Position numbers and translations under genes: made by a program. This document shows positions 27,401 through 38,417 of a DNA stretch of 64,000 nt, in pieces. Source of the DNA: Thuidium tamariscinum (taxonomy: Eukaryota > Streptophyta > Bryopsida > Hypnales > Thuidiaceae). Position 1 is the stretch's first letter; the number at the start of each line of letters is the position of its first letter. The notes below the pieces were generated by a model. That model worked only from the letters and a program-made list of their open reading frames with translations. It was not told the origin of the DNA and did not search any database. The DNA lies in the NCBI GenBank assembly GCA_947034885.2, contig OX344750.2:17540053-17604052 (forward strand). The letters are read 5' to 3'.

Positions 27401-28896
27401 TCCGCCTGAGAACCCCTGCTCAATTCATGAGCAAAGAGCTGCTCGCTAGCTAACAAAGAAAGTATGTTCTGTGACGGGCCCAGCATCTTCTGGTCTCCAC
27501 AGAGAGACTCCTCTGCACACAATTTAAAGACAGAGTGAACCCTGTTACAGAGACTCGTTGTGGACTATAGCACAAACTATCTTTAAGAACGTATTCAACC
27601 ATAACTCCATGAGTGATTGCACCGTCCCATGTATTTAATCTCAGAATCTTCCCACTGATGCTGTATTTCCGTTCCACCTAACTTTTCCTATGAACGACTA
27701 CATTGCAGGAAAACAGACCCGTGGCTAAATAAAATTGCTTCAATTATTCTAACTACGTGATAGTATGAGTCCTAAGAATGGCACTTCGGTTTCCAAGCCA
27801 CAGTGACTGACATCTATGCAAGAAGACATCGGGGAAAAATCGCCCTACCTTCAGGGGTTCTTTCGAATACGTCAATTAGGTCATTCCCAGTGGCATTTAA
27901 GACCAGATGATCGAAGAAAGACATTTCGGCGCTAGTGTTGCTCAGTGACCGTGACACAGCCAAACTACGCTCCCTTGCCTTTCCTTCAATCATGGCAGTC
28001 TCCAAGAGTGCCAGTAACTTCAGTTGTATCTGCAGTAATAAAAATCTGAATTACAAATCTTCCACAGTTGACAGAAGTAGAGCGTCAACCAACCTACCAG
28101 AGAAGTGAGAATCCTCAAGTACACGGACTATACCGAGTTCCATATAGAAACCCTAAAAACATGTGTAGGCAGGAAATCGGTTACCAATCTGCCGCACACC
28201 GTGATAACTGCCCAGTAGATTGTAAGTGAGACCACTTTCGATTAAATTACGTAAAAAAACACAACCAAGAAATCAGAAATCTTTAATTTTCTTAAAATTC
28301 TCGCACCTCAGGGTACACAGTCACACCACTTCCAGGCAACTTGAGTGCGTCGGTCTCATCCGGGTGCAACAGTCCCGCTTCCTGAGCGCTTCCATCTCCC
28401 TTCAACACGCTCGATTCGAGACCCTGTAAGCAGACTTGAATAGTAATTCGGTAGATCTGCTCCACCACTTCTTTGTCCCCGCCATCTGCAAAATCCACAT
28501 TACAAAAAACCTACCACGTCACGTCTCCCACGCAATTCCAACCACCGAATTCACAACAAACTACCGCCATTTCAAGTCTCCCAATCAATCCCTAATCGAT
28601 CGTCAATTCCAAGATAAATAAAAGACCCATCCAATTCACAATCCAATCCGACCTGCGATCCAATCACACGAAGCGCACAGCACAGCTTCCACGATGGCCA
28701 GACCACAATCCACTTGCGGCTTACTCCACTGCAGCCGCGAAGTCTCTCCCGCCCCCCCGCCATCCAACCCTAACCTCACCACCGCCCGAACCTTCCCCAA
28801 GCCTTCTTGAACCTCCGCCTCCTTCAATCGCGCCTGCAACTGCAAGGAGCCCTCGGGAAGCTGCAAAACCTCCGCCAATTTCTCCAGCGTCCCCAT
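9410..28896 (-). CDS. BIG: BIG, giant UBR4/pushover-type protein, complete 18-exon gene
   Basis: BIG is the plant member of the UBR4 (pushover/calossin) family, known for roles in auxin transport, light and hormone responses and N-degron recognition. Exons: 28896-28653, 28485-28307, 28029-27849, 27512-21358, 21228-20605, 20309-20129, 19882-19639, 19517-17776, 17648-15658, 15414-14552, 14316-14103, 13942-13670, 13368-13240, 13083-12940, 12659-12050, 11874-11498, 11375-10872, 10366-9410. All 17 junctions are GT-AG and keep phase, giving 5,203 residues (Arabidopsis BIG is about 5,100). Domains: UBR box about 1598-1670 (Cys/His-rich, ending FFCDCGAGG...CLCL); ZZ finger about 2662-2711 (YCCDGC...CNVC...CESC); a CxxC-rich cluster about 3522-3571; and a C-terminal hemiRING-type module with CMVC at 4755-4758 and HFQCH near 4805-4809. 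The 6,155-nt exon 4 holds the UBR box and the region after it. An alanine run lies in the last exon (about 9690-9725). No frame breaks are seen. Confidence 0.97.
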
Positions 28897-29230
28897 CCCT
28901 CATGCCCGCCCCGTCCCCCACCCCCCGCCCGCCCTCCCCCTCCCTCCCCCTTCTTCCCCTCCGTCACACCATCCACCACCACTCACCACCAAATGCACCA
29001 AAACCACCACTGAATGAATCAACACAACCACGCACTCCGCAACGCAACCCTGGCACACACAACACACAGGCACAGATACAGACCACAACCACCACCACCA
29101 CAACAACAACAACAACCACCACAAAGAAAAGATGAAGCGGATGTCGGTTGGAACACCAAGAGTCGCCACGTCAATATACGCCGCAGACGGGAGGTGGGGA
29201 AAGCTCTAGAACCTGCGATCGTGATGATTC
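28897..29230 (-). promoter_or_regulatory. BIG 5' leader and promoter-proximal region with dense G-tracts
   Basis: On the BIG sense strand, 28961 down to 28904 is a run of G-tracts (many of three to six Gs, split by one to four bases) that stops just before the start codon. An upstream ATG at 28903 lies 7 nt before the BIG ATG in another frame and opens a frame of about 60 codons, closing at 28721 and overlapping the main coding start. The frame that splices into exon 2 is the one from 28896, so that start is kept. Transcription start and TATA box were not identified. Confidence 0.55.
29083..29124. repeat. ACC/ACA trinucleotide microsatellite
   Basis: ACCACAACC followed by alternating ACC and ACA units, about 14 triplets, within the BIG upstream region. 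Confidence 0.85.
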
Positions 29231-29570
29231 AGGGTGCGGCCATAGCCACGAGAGAGAGAGAAAGAATGAGCTATTTCACGAATCGTAGTTACACAACAGC
29301 CAGAGGAAGAGACGATGATCGATTTACTAAGCTCGGACTGTTTCAGGGTCCAATTGGTTGGGTTGGGTTTGGGCCTTGGAGTTGGTCCGCTTGTTTGTAT
29401 TTGAAGGTTCAACTGCCTTGGGCCTTGGGCCATTCTTGGACCAGTCTCTCCTTGGACAGGGGGTTTTCTTGTTGGACTTGCGTCCCCAGGCCCCGTAGTG
29501 CCACGTATGCCCCTTTTTGGCCGGCTATGAATTGTGGAGTCTCTTATGGTTTTAAGCCTTGGAAGTTTAA

Positions 29571-29792
29571 CCCTTGAACGACGCCGCGGACGTTTGGCGT
29601 CCACTAAATGACAAAGAATCTTTCCTTCCAGAACAGAAATGCAACTTTTCATCCTCGGTATTGGGGGTGGAAAGGAAAGATCTTCTACAGTACTTTGACT
29701 TCCAATGTATATATTTAGCTTTTTCAAAGTAGGTGATGTCACACACTATCAAAATGCATGATTTCCACAGCTACCGGTCCGTCCTTCAAGAG
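29571..29792. mobile_element. TTAA-flanked piggyBac-like MITE
   Basis: A 222-bp element with TTAA at 29567-29570 and 29793-29796. The left end is CCCTTGAACGACG. The reverse complement of the right end is CTCTTGAAGGACGG, matching at all but about two of the first 13 positions. TTAA target duplication and CCYT ends are the hallmark of piggyBac-type elements. It has no coding capacity. Diverged copies of its body occur near 600-850, 7430-7700 and 60060-60568. Confidence 0.65.
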
Positions 29793-29910
29793 TTAAGCCC
29801 TCAACGTCCTTGCCTTTTCAACATGGTGGAGACGCTTTCAGAGTCACTTTGGTGATGTAGTGATTTATGGAACCTATGTTTGTGTTTCAAACACTTCACC
29901 ATTGATTTAA

Positions 29911-30770
29911 CCCTTAAAGGACGGACCTAGTACCATTGGTTTGAAGCCTCCTAGCCCATCACTCAGTTTGTTACCATTTTGGAAGCAAATATGCCTGAAA
30001 TTTTTATTTTTTATTTTTCAGAGATGAAAGTACATGTCTTCTATACTTCACAAAAAATTTAGATTTTTTTGAGGAAAATTGATTTTTCTGAAAAATTTTG
30101 AAGAAAAAATGAAGGAAAAACCATATCAAATAGAAAATTATCTCAAAAAATCTGAAAATTTCACCATGTGTGTACATTACAGTGACAAACATCATGGTGG
30201 AAACTTAATATCTGTAAAGGTCATCAACTTTTTTGAAAAACTCAATAGGAATATCAACATTGCCCATAGAAATAGTCACGTTGATGTATAACACAAATCT
30301 CAGAGCACACATGTTGACAGTAGGTCCATGATGTGACTTCTTTTTAGTTTAGTACTTCTATAAATAGGATATAATGGACATTAAAAATGCAGCCAAAGTT
30401 CAAAATGCAATAAAATATTCATTTTTCCAAATTTTTCCAAAATTTCAATTGGAGTAGAAACTGGAGTAGAGAACTTTCTTTTCATTAGTTGGGCTCAAAC
30501 TCAAAAAATGTCATTTTCAAGGAGAAATTTCAAATTTAGTCAATTTCTCAAAATACACTAAAATGGCAAATTTTGCCATTCATTTTCTCATTACTTCTCA
30601 ACTACATGAAAACAAACATTAGTTAGACTAAAAACTCAATTGGAGACTCTTTACAACTCAACATGAAAGGTCATTAAAATGAAGTGAAGGAAAAAAACTA
30701 CTATTGAGGTCTTTTTGGACCCCTATAAAGCCTACCGAACACCAAAAATTGGCACCGATAGTGCTTAGGG
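29911..30770. mobile_element. candidate larger TTAA-flanked element
   Basis: The left end is TTAA followed by CCCTTAAAGGACGGACC (29907 onward), nearly the same as the right end of the neighbouring element at 29571-29792. A plausible right end is CTTAGGGG followed by TTAA at 30771-30774, whose reverse complement starts CCCCTAAG. The inside is AT-rich and non-coding. A related left end is found at about 36280 (AACCCTTAAAAGACGAACC), followed by the same GTTTGTTRCCATTTTGGAA block. The pairing of the two ends is the uncertain part. Confidence 0.4.
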
Positions 30771-31019
30771 GTTAAATAGCTACTAAATTTGACCATTTGC
30801 GCTTGATTCGACCACACGAATGTGAATTTTATAACATCTAAAAGTGACTTACCTCCTCATACAAAGTTCAAATTTGTATAGTTCTTAAACTTTCGGAAAG
30901 GATGGCTGGCAACAAATAGTGATTGACAATGTAAGAAATTGGGAGGTAGTGGATGTTATAAGTAACGATGTTTTTAGAAAATTTTAGCTCAATCATAGCC
31001 ACATCTACTCTCTACAAGA

Positions 31020-31420
31020 CATTGAAGTGTTGAATACTCAGCATTTTTGATGCAAAAAGAACCAATTGTCTAAGTTGACTCACGAGTTTTTTGTGCTTTT
31101 CAAAGTTGAAACTAATAAAGTTATGATGTACATTCTAAAGTAGTGAGTAGAAAAGCAATTCTCAGATGATTGGAGTTAGAAGACTTTAGATATTGGTTAT
31201 TGGTAAAGAGTACTTTTGGGCTATCAAAATTCATAATAATTTCAATTTTTGAGAAGAAAATTTTAGAAAATTTGCAACCTCTATATTTCCTATCTTCTTA
31301 CGTGGAAAAAATTTCCACTAGCTCTTATACCTCACCATCTATTCGAAAATAAATTGAGTAATCAGTCATTAGTCCTTCTACCTTAGCAATTGAAAATCAT
31401 GAAGTGTCAAGAAAATTAAT
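31020..31420. repeat. dispersed repeat copy similar to 57120-57450
   Basis: Shared blocks in the same order include AAAGTTGRRACTAA, then RTGAGTAGAAAAG or its counterpart, then AGTTAGAAGACTTTAGATATTGG (57230: ATTAGAAGACTCTATAGATTGG), then AAAATTCATARTAATTTCAATT. The 57-kb copy lies inside a TTAA-flanked element, so this is probably an internal fragment of the same family. Confidence 0.5.
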
Positions 31421-31501
31421 TTTAGGAATTTCCTAAGAATTTCAAAGGAGAAGCACATGTGACACCTAAACATACAATATTATTATCCCATACAAATGTA
31501 T

Positions 31502-31654
31502 CACTAGACGAAAAGCATGTTGTGGTGAACGGAAAACATGGGCTAGATTTTGTTCACTGTGCATTTGAAAACACAAAATCTGCGATTACAAACATGTAGT
31601 GAATAAAATCTAGCCCATATTTTTTGTTCACTGCAAGATGTTTTTCTTCTCGTG
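31502..31654. mobile_element. CACTA-type MITE with TAT target duplication
   Basis: A 153-bp palindromic element. The left arm starts CACTAGACGAAAAGCATG. The reverse complement of the right arm starts CACGAGAAGAAAAACATC. The arms then share GTGAAC and ATGGGCTAGATTTT. The flanking trinucleotide is TAT on both sides (31499-31501 and 31655-31657). It has no coding capacity. The arms are more diverged than those at 1055-1266, so this looks older. Confidence 0.75.
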
Positions 31655-32605
31655 TATATTCAAGGATCCATTTAATAAAAACTATTATTTTTTACGTAAC
31701 TTAGATTTTCTATCCTTAGATGGCTATTCACATCTAGTTATAGATGGGGCTTTCATAAAGCTTCAAAAGCAATTTAAAGTGTTTAGAGAAATGAGTTTGT
31801 GTATTGGCCAAACTAGCCAATAATTGTATTTCAAACCATTAGCATACCAATTATGCACTTGGCCAACTAAAGTGCAAAAATAAAGAGGTCATTGTGCAAA
31901 AATATTATAGTTAGCTCAATCATAAAACCAAAATTCAAATAATCAACAATCAACTAATCACAAATAAGTAAACAAATTATTCAATGTCAATTTGGGGGAC
32001 ACTTTCAATGGAAGTATAGTTGTCAAAAATGGATACAAGAATGGTTTTTTATTCTGTTACCTTAACCCCTAAAGAATTTAAGCAAATTTCAAGCAAAAAT
32101 TATGGAAATTACTACTTTTTAGAGAGGGGAAAAAAATGGAAAAAAAATTCAAAATTCAATGATACAAATTTTCACTTAATTCTACAAGAATGCATTGAAA
32201 CTCTAAATTTGTGAATTAAAAGATTATAACACTTGAAGTTAGATGATACAACTCTCTTTCCAATCTTGCCCAATAAGGCTAGGAACATTAACCCCTCCTT
32301 AAATGAGACTTTCAGACTACTAATGGGGATTTTTACATTTGCATCTTGAATTATGCAATGGGTAGCTTTGAGCAACATGTTAAAAATCCTCTTCCGACTT
32401 TTCAAAATTTGGTAGATACGTAACTTACCAAATTAACACAATTTTTGTTGAATTGTGTTGATAGTAACTATCTACATTACAAAGGTGACAATTTTCCATG
32501 ACTCGTTGAGATATTCAACATAGATTGCCTAAATGTTTTATTTGAAAATGTAATTTGAGAAATGTTTGATACATGAGCCCATGATCAAGTGCCACATCAT
32601 AAAAA

Positions 32606-32671
32606 CTATTATTATTATTATTGTTATTATTATTTTCTTTTGTTGTTGTTGTTTTTATTATTATTATCATC
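32606..32671. repeat. ATT/GTT trinucleotide microsatellite
   Basis: Interrupted ATT and GTT triplets followed by another ATT run. The open frame across it encodes only low-complexity Tyr/Leu-rich sequence and is not a gene. Confidence 0.85.
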
Positions 32672-32888
32672 AAGTACAAAAGAATTATTGCTACTCAAAT
32701 TTCTGCTCAAGGAAATCACTTCTTGTAATTTAAGGTTTACACCTGACTTAAGAGGGTATTTGATGTGGGGCTGTTTACCTTAATTCTTGTATTTAAGATA
32801 AATATATTTTTATATAAAAAAAACTATGAAGGACATATTTTCAATACCCTATATTTTTTGCAAATTCATTCATATGAGTTTTAAAGCA

Positions 32889-33170
32889 TGTGGACAATAG
32901 TCATTTTTGAATTACTAGACTATGACTACACTTTACTACTATACAACCTTAAAATGACCGCAAGATCCAAAATAGTCCATAGTGCAATTTTAAGCAATAA
33001 AGATGAATAGAGCATTGACGTGGATGGTAGTCATTTTTGAATTACTAGACTATAATTGTGCTTTACTACTACACAACTCTAAAATGACTATAGGGTCCTA
33101 AATAGGTCATAGTGCAATTTTTTTGTACCAAAAACAAGTGGGGCATTAAGTTGATGTGGACAACAATCAT
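32889..33170. repeat. about 130-bp tandem repeat, a little over two units
   Basis: TGGACAATAGTCATTTTTGA at 32891 recurs as TGGATGGTAGTCATTTTTGA at 33021 (period 130) with the following hundred bases well matched. A third, decayed start, TGGACAACAATCAT, lies at about 33157. Short AAATGAC/GTCATTT motifs from these units are scattered on to about 35400. Confidence 0.7.
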
Positions 33171-33286
33171 TATTAATTTATTCAGATGCAATTGTTATCC
33201 TAGATAGTATTGGAGGTGCATCATAATTAAATACAAGTATGGTGGCATTAGATCCAATTGTCAAGGTCACTCAAGGATTACTTTTA

Positions 33287-33554
33287 TATATGATCTCACC
33301 ATCACCTTTACTTAGCTTTAGAGCCCATTTATTAAATTTTAGACACAAGTAGTTTCTTGTCTCATTGATCAATGTAGACAAAAAAGGTATTCAACTTTGA
33401 CTAGGATGAAGGCATTATGACTAAACAATAAAATTTTACATTAAAAAAGAAAAATGCCTTGAATTCAAGACATGATTAGTGGATATATACTTGAAGTACA
33501 AAACAAGGCAAAGTACACATTTCATAGTCATTTGATGTATACATAACAGATTGC
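33287..33554 (+). repeat. left arm of a 3.6-kb inverted-repeat structure
   Basis: This arm is the reverse complement of 36388-36871 over its length (about 268 bp here against about 276 bp there once the inserted MITE is subtracted), with roughly 85-90% match by eye. It carries the uninterrupted version (about 33470-33476) of the site into which the MITE at 36471-36675 was inserted in the other arm. Confidence 0.85.
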
Positions 33555-35566
33555 AATTATATTGCCTCTACAGTCATTAGAAAATTATTACATGCAATTG
33601 TCAACAAATATTCTTCACCTCATGAACTATTGCGCACTTAATGCTCTAATTCAAAGATGTTCTCCATAATATATTATTGTGCACATCCACCGCCATCATG
33701 CATCTGAATCAATGTAGTGTGAATGGATTGATTCAAAAGATGTTTGGCTACTACAACAACATATGAAGTTTAAGATTTTCTAACACTCACATCCTAATAT
33801 CCTTTTGAGATAATAAGTTCTCCTTTAATCTTTCCAATTTTTCTACTTCTTGTTTATGTTTTTCATTTTAAAAAATTCCAATAGAAAACTTCTTTTGTCT
33901 TTTTGTTTAAAATCATGCATTGTCGATGGCCTTTTTGTTTATAAGTGTATATTATTTTCTTCCTCAAGGTCTATTTGTATGATTTGCTTAAAATCCTACT
34001 AATATGCTAGCAATAACTTCTAAAAACTTGCTTCATTTCCTTTTGAACACTTTACATCATTTATATTTGAATTTCTAGGGTTCCAACAAACATACATTAA
34101 GGTATTTAGATGGAGGTGGTGACAATTGTTAAGTCCCATTTCTCCCTTATGTAGACAACATCACTTGAACCTACTACAAAACGACTTCTTGCAATTGTTG
34201 AATGACTTCTTGCAACTGCCAAATGATTACTCAAAAGTTCTCAACAATTGTGTACCTAGTTTTAAATTGCTTCTAATCAACACCTTACATACTTTGATTC
34301 ATTGTACAATTTGTAAACATCTTAAGCAATCATTGTCGCACTTTCCTTGCATTAAGTGAGAAGACTTACGACAACTATACACATCCTTGTTTAGGGGAAG
34401 TCAAGTAGGTGACCTTAGTACTCAGATTCCTATGCCAATCCTTTCAAAACTTGTTAGTAAATTTGTCTATAACTTTTGATTTGAAGCTCAAAATCTAAAA
34501 CAATTTTTTGAAGATGAAAGTAAGAATGATTTCCCAACTTTTATTAATTCAAAATTTTTAGAAAAATAATAATCTACTATGCCTAAGTAAGGTCTAAAAT
34601 TTTACTTGTAATATAATTCTTATATTTTACATATCCCACATACTTTGTCTTGTCTCCTACCATCCTTCTAGTATAAAGGGTTTGTCATTTCATCTCTTCT
34701 TACTTACATAATAAGTGGCTTTGGAAGCCATATGGCTTATGTACCAAAAATAATATATGGTGTATGGTATATTGTATGTGGAATATTGTATATGGTGTAT
34801 TATGTATAACATATGGCATATTGTATATGGTATAATGTTGTAGAACTTGGAATGTATTCATATGTGACTACAAAATGACTACTTCCTATGCAATTGTCAT
34901 TACACTCTTCTTTGTACACATTGCTCACAAATTGAAAATGATAAGAAAATGACTTTCTACATCCTTGGAAAGTGACTTAAACTCTAAATGACCGGCACTT
35001 TGAAATGACCAAAAAATTAGTTACTCCATCATAACTTCTAAATGACTACATAATGACTTTAGAATGACTTATACATGACTATGATGTGGATGTTTACATT
35101 AGCAGTGCTTTGATTGTATTGCAATAACAAAATAATTGCATAATTGGCCAATGTAGATGTTCATGTTAGCAAAAATTCCTATAAAAATGGGTAGTTGCCC
35201 AACCTTTTCTAAAAATTTACTTGTCCACCTCATCAACCATGTAGACTTTGTCATCTTTTTTCATGCAAGGCCAAAATGGATGGTGATAATTGAATTGTAG
35301 TCATTTAAAGAATGAATTGTTTACTATGACTTCAAGACTTGAAGTCATTTTTCAATCATTGTTGTCCAAAATGACTATTTTTCAATCATTCAAGACATTC
35401 ACTTATACCCCCAATTTCTTGTAGTGATCATCAATATTAAAATGCATTGACAAAATTATACTACAACCTTCACCGCTACGAAAATGATACCAAATTAAAG
35501 AAATTATTATAAGATAACCCTTGCAACATATGTCATAGACCTTTACACATTAGCTAGATAAACACC
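33555..35566. other. interior of the inverted-repeat structure, non-coding
   Basis: AT-rich, with many AAATGAC/GTCATTT strings and no credible intact gene. A string ending CTTGTAGTG at about 35426 looks like a lone CACTA-type right end; no left partner was found. Confidence 0.45.
34745..34840. repeat. short degenerate ATATGGTGTATTGT tandem repeat
   Basis: About six diverged units of the type TATGGTATATTGTATGTGG, purely A/T/G on the plus strand. Confidence 0.6.
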
Positions 35567-36151
35567 CTAATTAACAACCTTCCAACTATAAGGAAACAAA
35601 ACTTGCAAACCTTGAGTCTTTTTAAGAGAGGATATATCCACCTTCATGCCCACTAAATTCCCTTTGATTGCCTCGACGTCCACCATTATTGCACCCAAAT
35701 CAATTCTAATCCCCAAGATCTCACGAGAGACTTTTTTTTAAGACTTTGATATCTTCAAGAGTTTGAAGCATACTTGAAAATTGACTTTGCTAAACTTTCG
35801 CTATTTGTGTAATGGTGCACATTTTGTCCTTCATGCCGTTTAATATACGCACCAATCGTGTCTCCTATTCTTGGTATTTGAAATTCAAAACCTCGACCTT
35901 ACTATCTAAGTTACTCAACAAATAACACATCTTCAAAGTCACTTCTACCAAGACTATTGCATCTCCAAAAGCCCCCAAACTAAAGATAGTCTTAGAAAAG
36001 GGATTTTCCATCTTCACATCAAAACCATAATCAACAAAAAGCGCATTTGCAGAAGTGTTGTTACAGCCTTGTAGTCACAAGAGAGGTCGAAACCTCTGAC
36101 AAAGTTGTTTGAAAAACGATGAAGAACTCGACGACCAAAATTCCAAGCCAT
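35567..36151 (-). pseudogene. decayed coding sequence of unknown function, possibly transposon cargo
   Basis: Read on the minus strand from an ATG at 36151 there is a protein-like frame of about 45 codons (MAWNFGRRVLHRFSNN...). After a frame change it continues as MENPFSKTIFSLGAFGDA..., keeps a coiled-coil-like character with two in-frame TAG codons, shifts again near a run of As, and ends in about 47 open codons (VSREILGIRIDLGA... to a TAG at 35567). The pieces join only with frame changes, so the sequence is broken. I recognise no family. It lies between the arms of the inverted repeat at 33287-33554/36388-36871, so it may have been captured by a mobile element. Confidence 0.45.
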
Positions 36152-36387
36152 CCTAAAACCCTCCTAAACCCTTGCACCTCCAAGCACCTCCAATAATTAC
36201 AATACTAGAATAACACAAGTGCACTAACACACCACTACAATCTTTTATGTCTCAACAAGCTCGATCAAGATAAACCCTTAAAAGACGAACCTATAACCAT
36301 AGTTTGTTGCCATTTTGGAATTAGATATGTAAGAAATTTTTTGATTAATTATTTTTTAGAAATGAAATTACATGTCTGTTCTACTTC

Positions 36388-36871
36388 GCAATCTATTATG
36401 TATACATTGAAACCATGAAATGTGTACTTTGCCTTGTTTTTGTACTTCAAGTATATATCCGCTAATCATGCACTATAAGAAACTCATGTTTTAGGTGATG
36501 GATTTTAGGAGACATTTAATGTAGCAACTTGTGTTTTTATATCAACATTCAACATTGATGTCTACCATAACATCAAGATGTTGTGGCAGACATCATTGAT
36601 GATATAAAAAGATGTATTGCTACATTAAATATCCCCTAAAATTCATCATCTAAAGCATGAGTTTTTTTTATAGTGATGTCTTGAGTTCAAGGCATTTTTC
36701 ATTTTTAAAATGACAAACCTATAACCGTTTCGTCATAATGCTTCCATCCTAATCAAAGTTGAATACCTTTTTTGCCTACATTGATTAATGAGACAAGAAA
36801 CTACTTGTGTCTAAAATCCATCAAATGGGTTCTAAAGCTAAGTAAAGGTGATGGTGGGATCATCCATAATT
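36388..36871 (-). repeat. right arm of the 3.6-kb inverted-repeat structure
   Basis: Reverse complement of 33287-33554, interrupted by the 205-bp MITE at 36471-36675. The match runs from GCAATCTATTATGTATACAT through AAAGTTGAATACCTTTTTTG to AAGGTGATGGTGRGATCAT. Confidence 0.85.
36471..36675. mobile_element. CACTA-type MITE with ATG target duplication and preserved empty site
   Basis: A 205-bp element with ends CACTATAAGAAACTCATG and CATGAGTTTTTTTTATAGTG, flanked by ATG on both sides (36468-36470 and 36676-36678). The left inverted-repeat arm holds the same locus without the element and with a single copy of the trinucleotide, which proves the insertion and its exact borders. The interior is partly palindromic (ACATTTAATGTAGCAACTTG against its inverse) and resembles the interior of the 43695-43914 element. 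Confidence 0.92.
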
Positions 36872-38384
36872 TATAATGCAAATACTTAAAATTAGTAAAT
36901 AGAAACATGAATGTCATCTGGAATAACTATTTAGAACTTTTGAGTGTACTTTTTTGTGACTAAAAATCCAAAAAGTATTGCATTCATTGACTTTGTATAT
37001 TACCTTATATGGATATTTTAATTTATTTTTCTTTCTATAAATTATTATTTTAAATGATATAAATTCAAATTCATCCTAAACATGAATTTCAATTCCAGCA
37101 AGAAAAATAAAGTACTTTGGAAATTGAGTTTGCAATGAGGCCTTAAGACCATTTTAGCCCTTCCTTTAAATGAAACCAACAGTAAAGAGTACTTTATGAT
37201 ACACATGCATAAATGCATTATAACAAATAATTGAATCATTCAGTATACAATTGTAAAAACAACTTAATGAGGGTGTCTTCTTCAAAACTATAATGACCAA
37301 AATTCAAGGTGTAACATTCCAAGTATTGTGTTCTATGCACATTTTGAGTGCAATTTATTGCTATCAATTATCACCATGCACGGCTTGAAGTATTAATTAT
37401 GTCATTTGAAAGTCATTTGATGTTTTGGAATTTTAAGTGAAAATTGGTAGGGAGTTCAATTTTTTTTCATGAATAAGTTGAGAGCACTTTGAGTTTATAA
37501 AATTAATATTGACCATAGAACATTAATGTTCTATGATATTTCAACTTGTACCTATTTTTTTTGGCTTTATTTTACATTTACATACTAATGTATTATTTAA
37601 TGACATTCTTATGCAATAATGTCTACAATGTCAATTGAAGGTTATACTATTAATATATATTATTTTAGTTATATTAGCGCTGAAAATTGCTAAATGTTTT
37701 TAAAGTATGGAATGCTTAGCATGACTTCAACATGTGAATGAGTCTCTACGGACATATTTATTAAATTGAAACAAAATAAATATTTCGAGATTTTAGCCCA
37801 ATTATTTGGGACTTCTATTCTAACAAATAAAAAATTTACAAACATATCACCTTATATGAAATTAAAGCTTTGTAAATAAATGAGCATATTAAAGTATCAA
37901 TTCTCCTAGTTTTTTGAATATAATCAAATACTTTAACAATCTAAATGTAAAGTGAAAAATAATATAGAACCACAAGTACTCTTATTTTAATGAATATGAA
38001 ACTACTCCTGTTAAAATTTATTAGAAGTATTCTCAATTCCTTAAGCTCTATATTTGCAGCATGCATTATTATTTCATGTTTTACTTTTTGATTATGACCC
38101 TTGGTTAGAAATGTTTAGTTACGTAGTTACATCATTTTTCTCCTCCTTCCTTTTGATTAATTCTATTTTAATTTGCCTAGTTCGTTCACCAATTTTATCA
38201 TTCTTGTAATTTAGATACTCACCAACTAAGAATATATACATAAATTTGTATTTGACATATGTCATGAACTCAAAAACTAAAACAACATAATATGGATAAT
38301 AAATAGTCAACCAATTATAAAACAATTTTAGATATTGCATGTTTCTACAACTTTTTTATATAGTTACAGTAACCTATCTTTTGA
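36872..38384. other. AT-rich intergenic DNA, no gene seen
   Basis: No protein-like frame, RNA gene or element end recognised. Confidence 0.55.
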
Positions 38385-38417
38385 GTGGATAGTGAGGCAT
38401 GATGCCTCACTATCCAC
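38385..38417. repeat. perfect 16-bp inverted repeat (hairpin)
   Basis: GTGGATAGTGAGGCAT, one G, then its exact reverse complement. A 16-bp perfect stem with a one-base spacer stands out in this AT-rich stretch. It lies at the edge of a C-run/G-run segment (38460-38950). Confidence 0.9.

Noticed and set aside
29014..29577. 187-codon open frame upstream of BIG
   Set aside because: Low-complexity start over the ACC/ACA microsatellite and no conserved character; it lies in the BIG promoter region.
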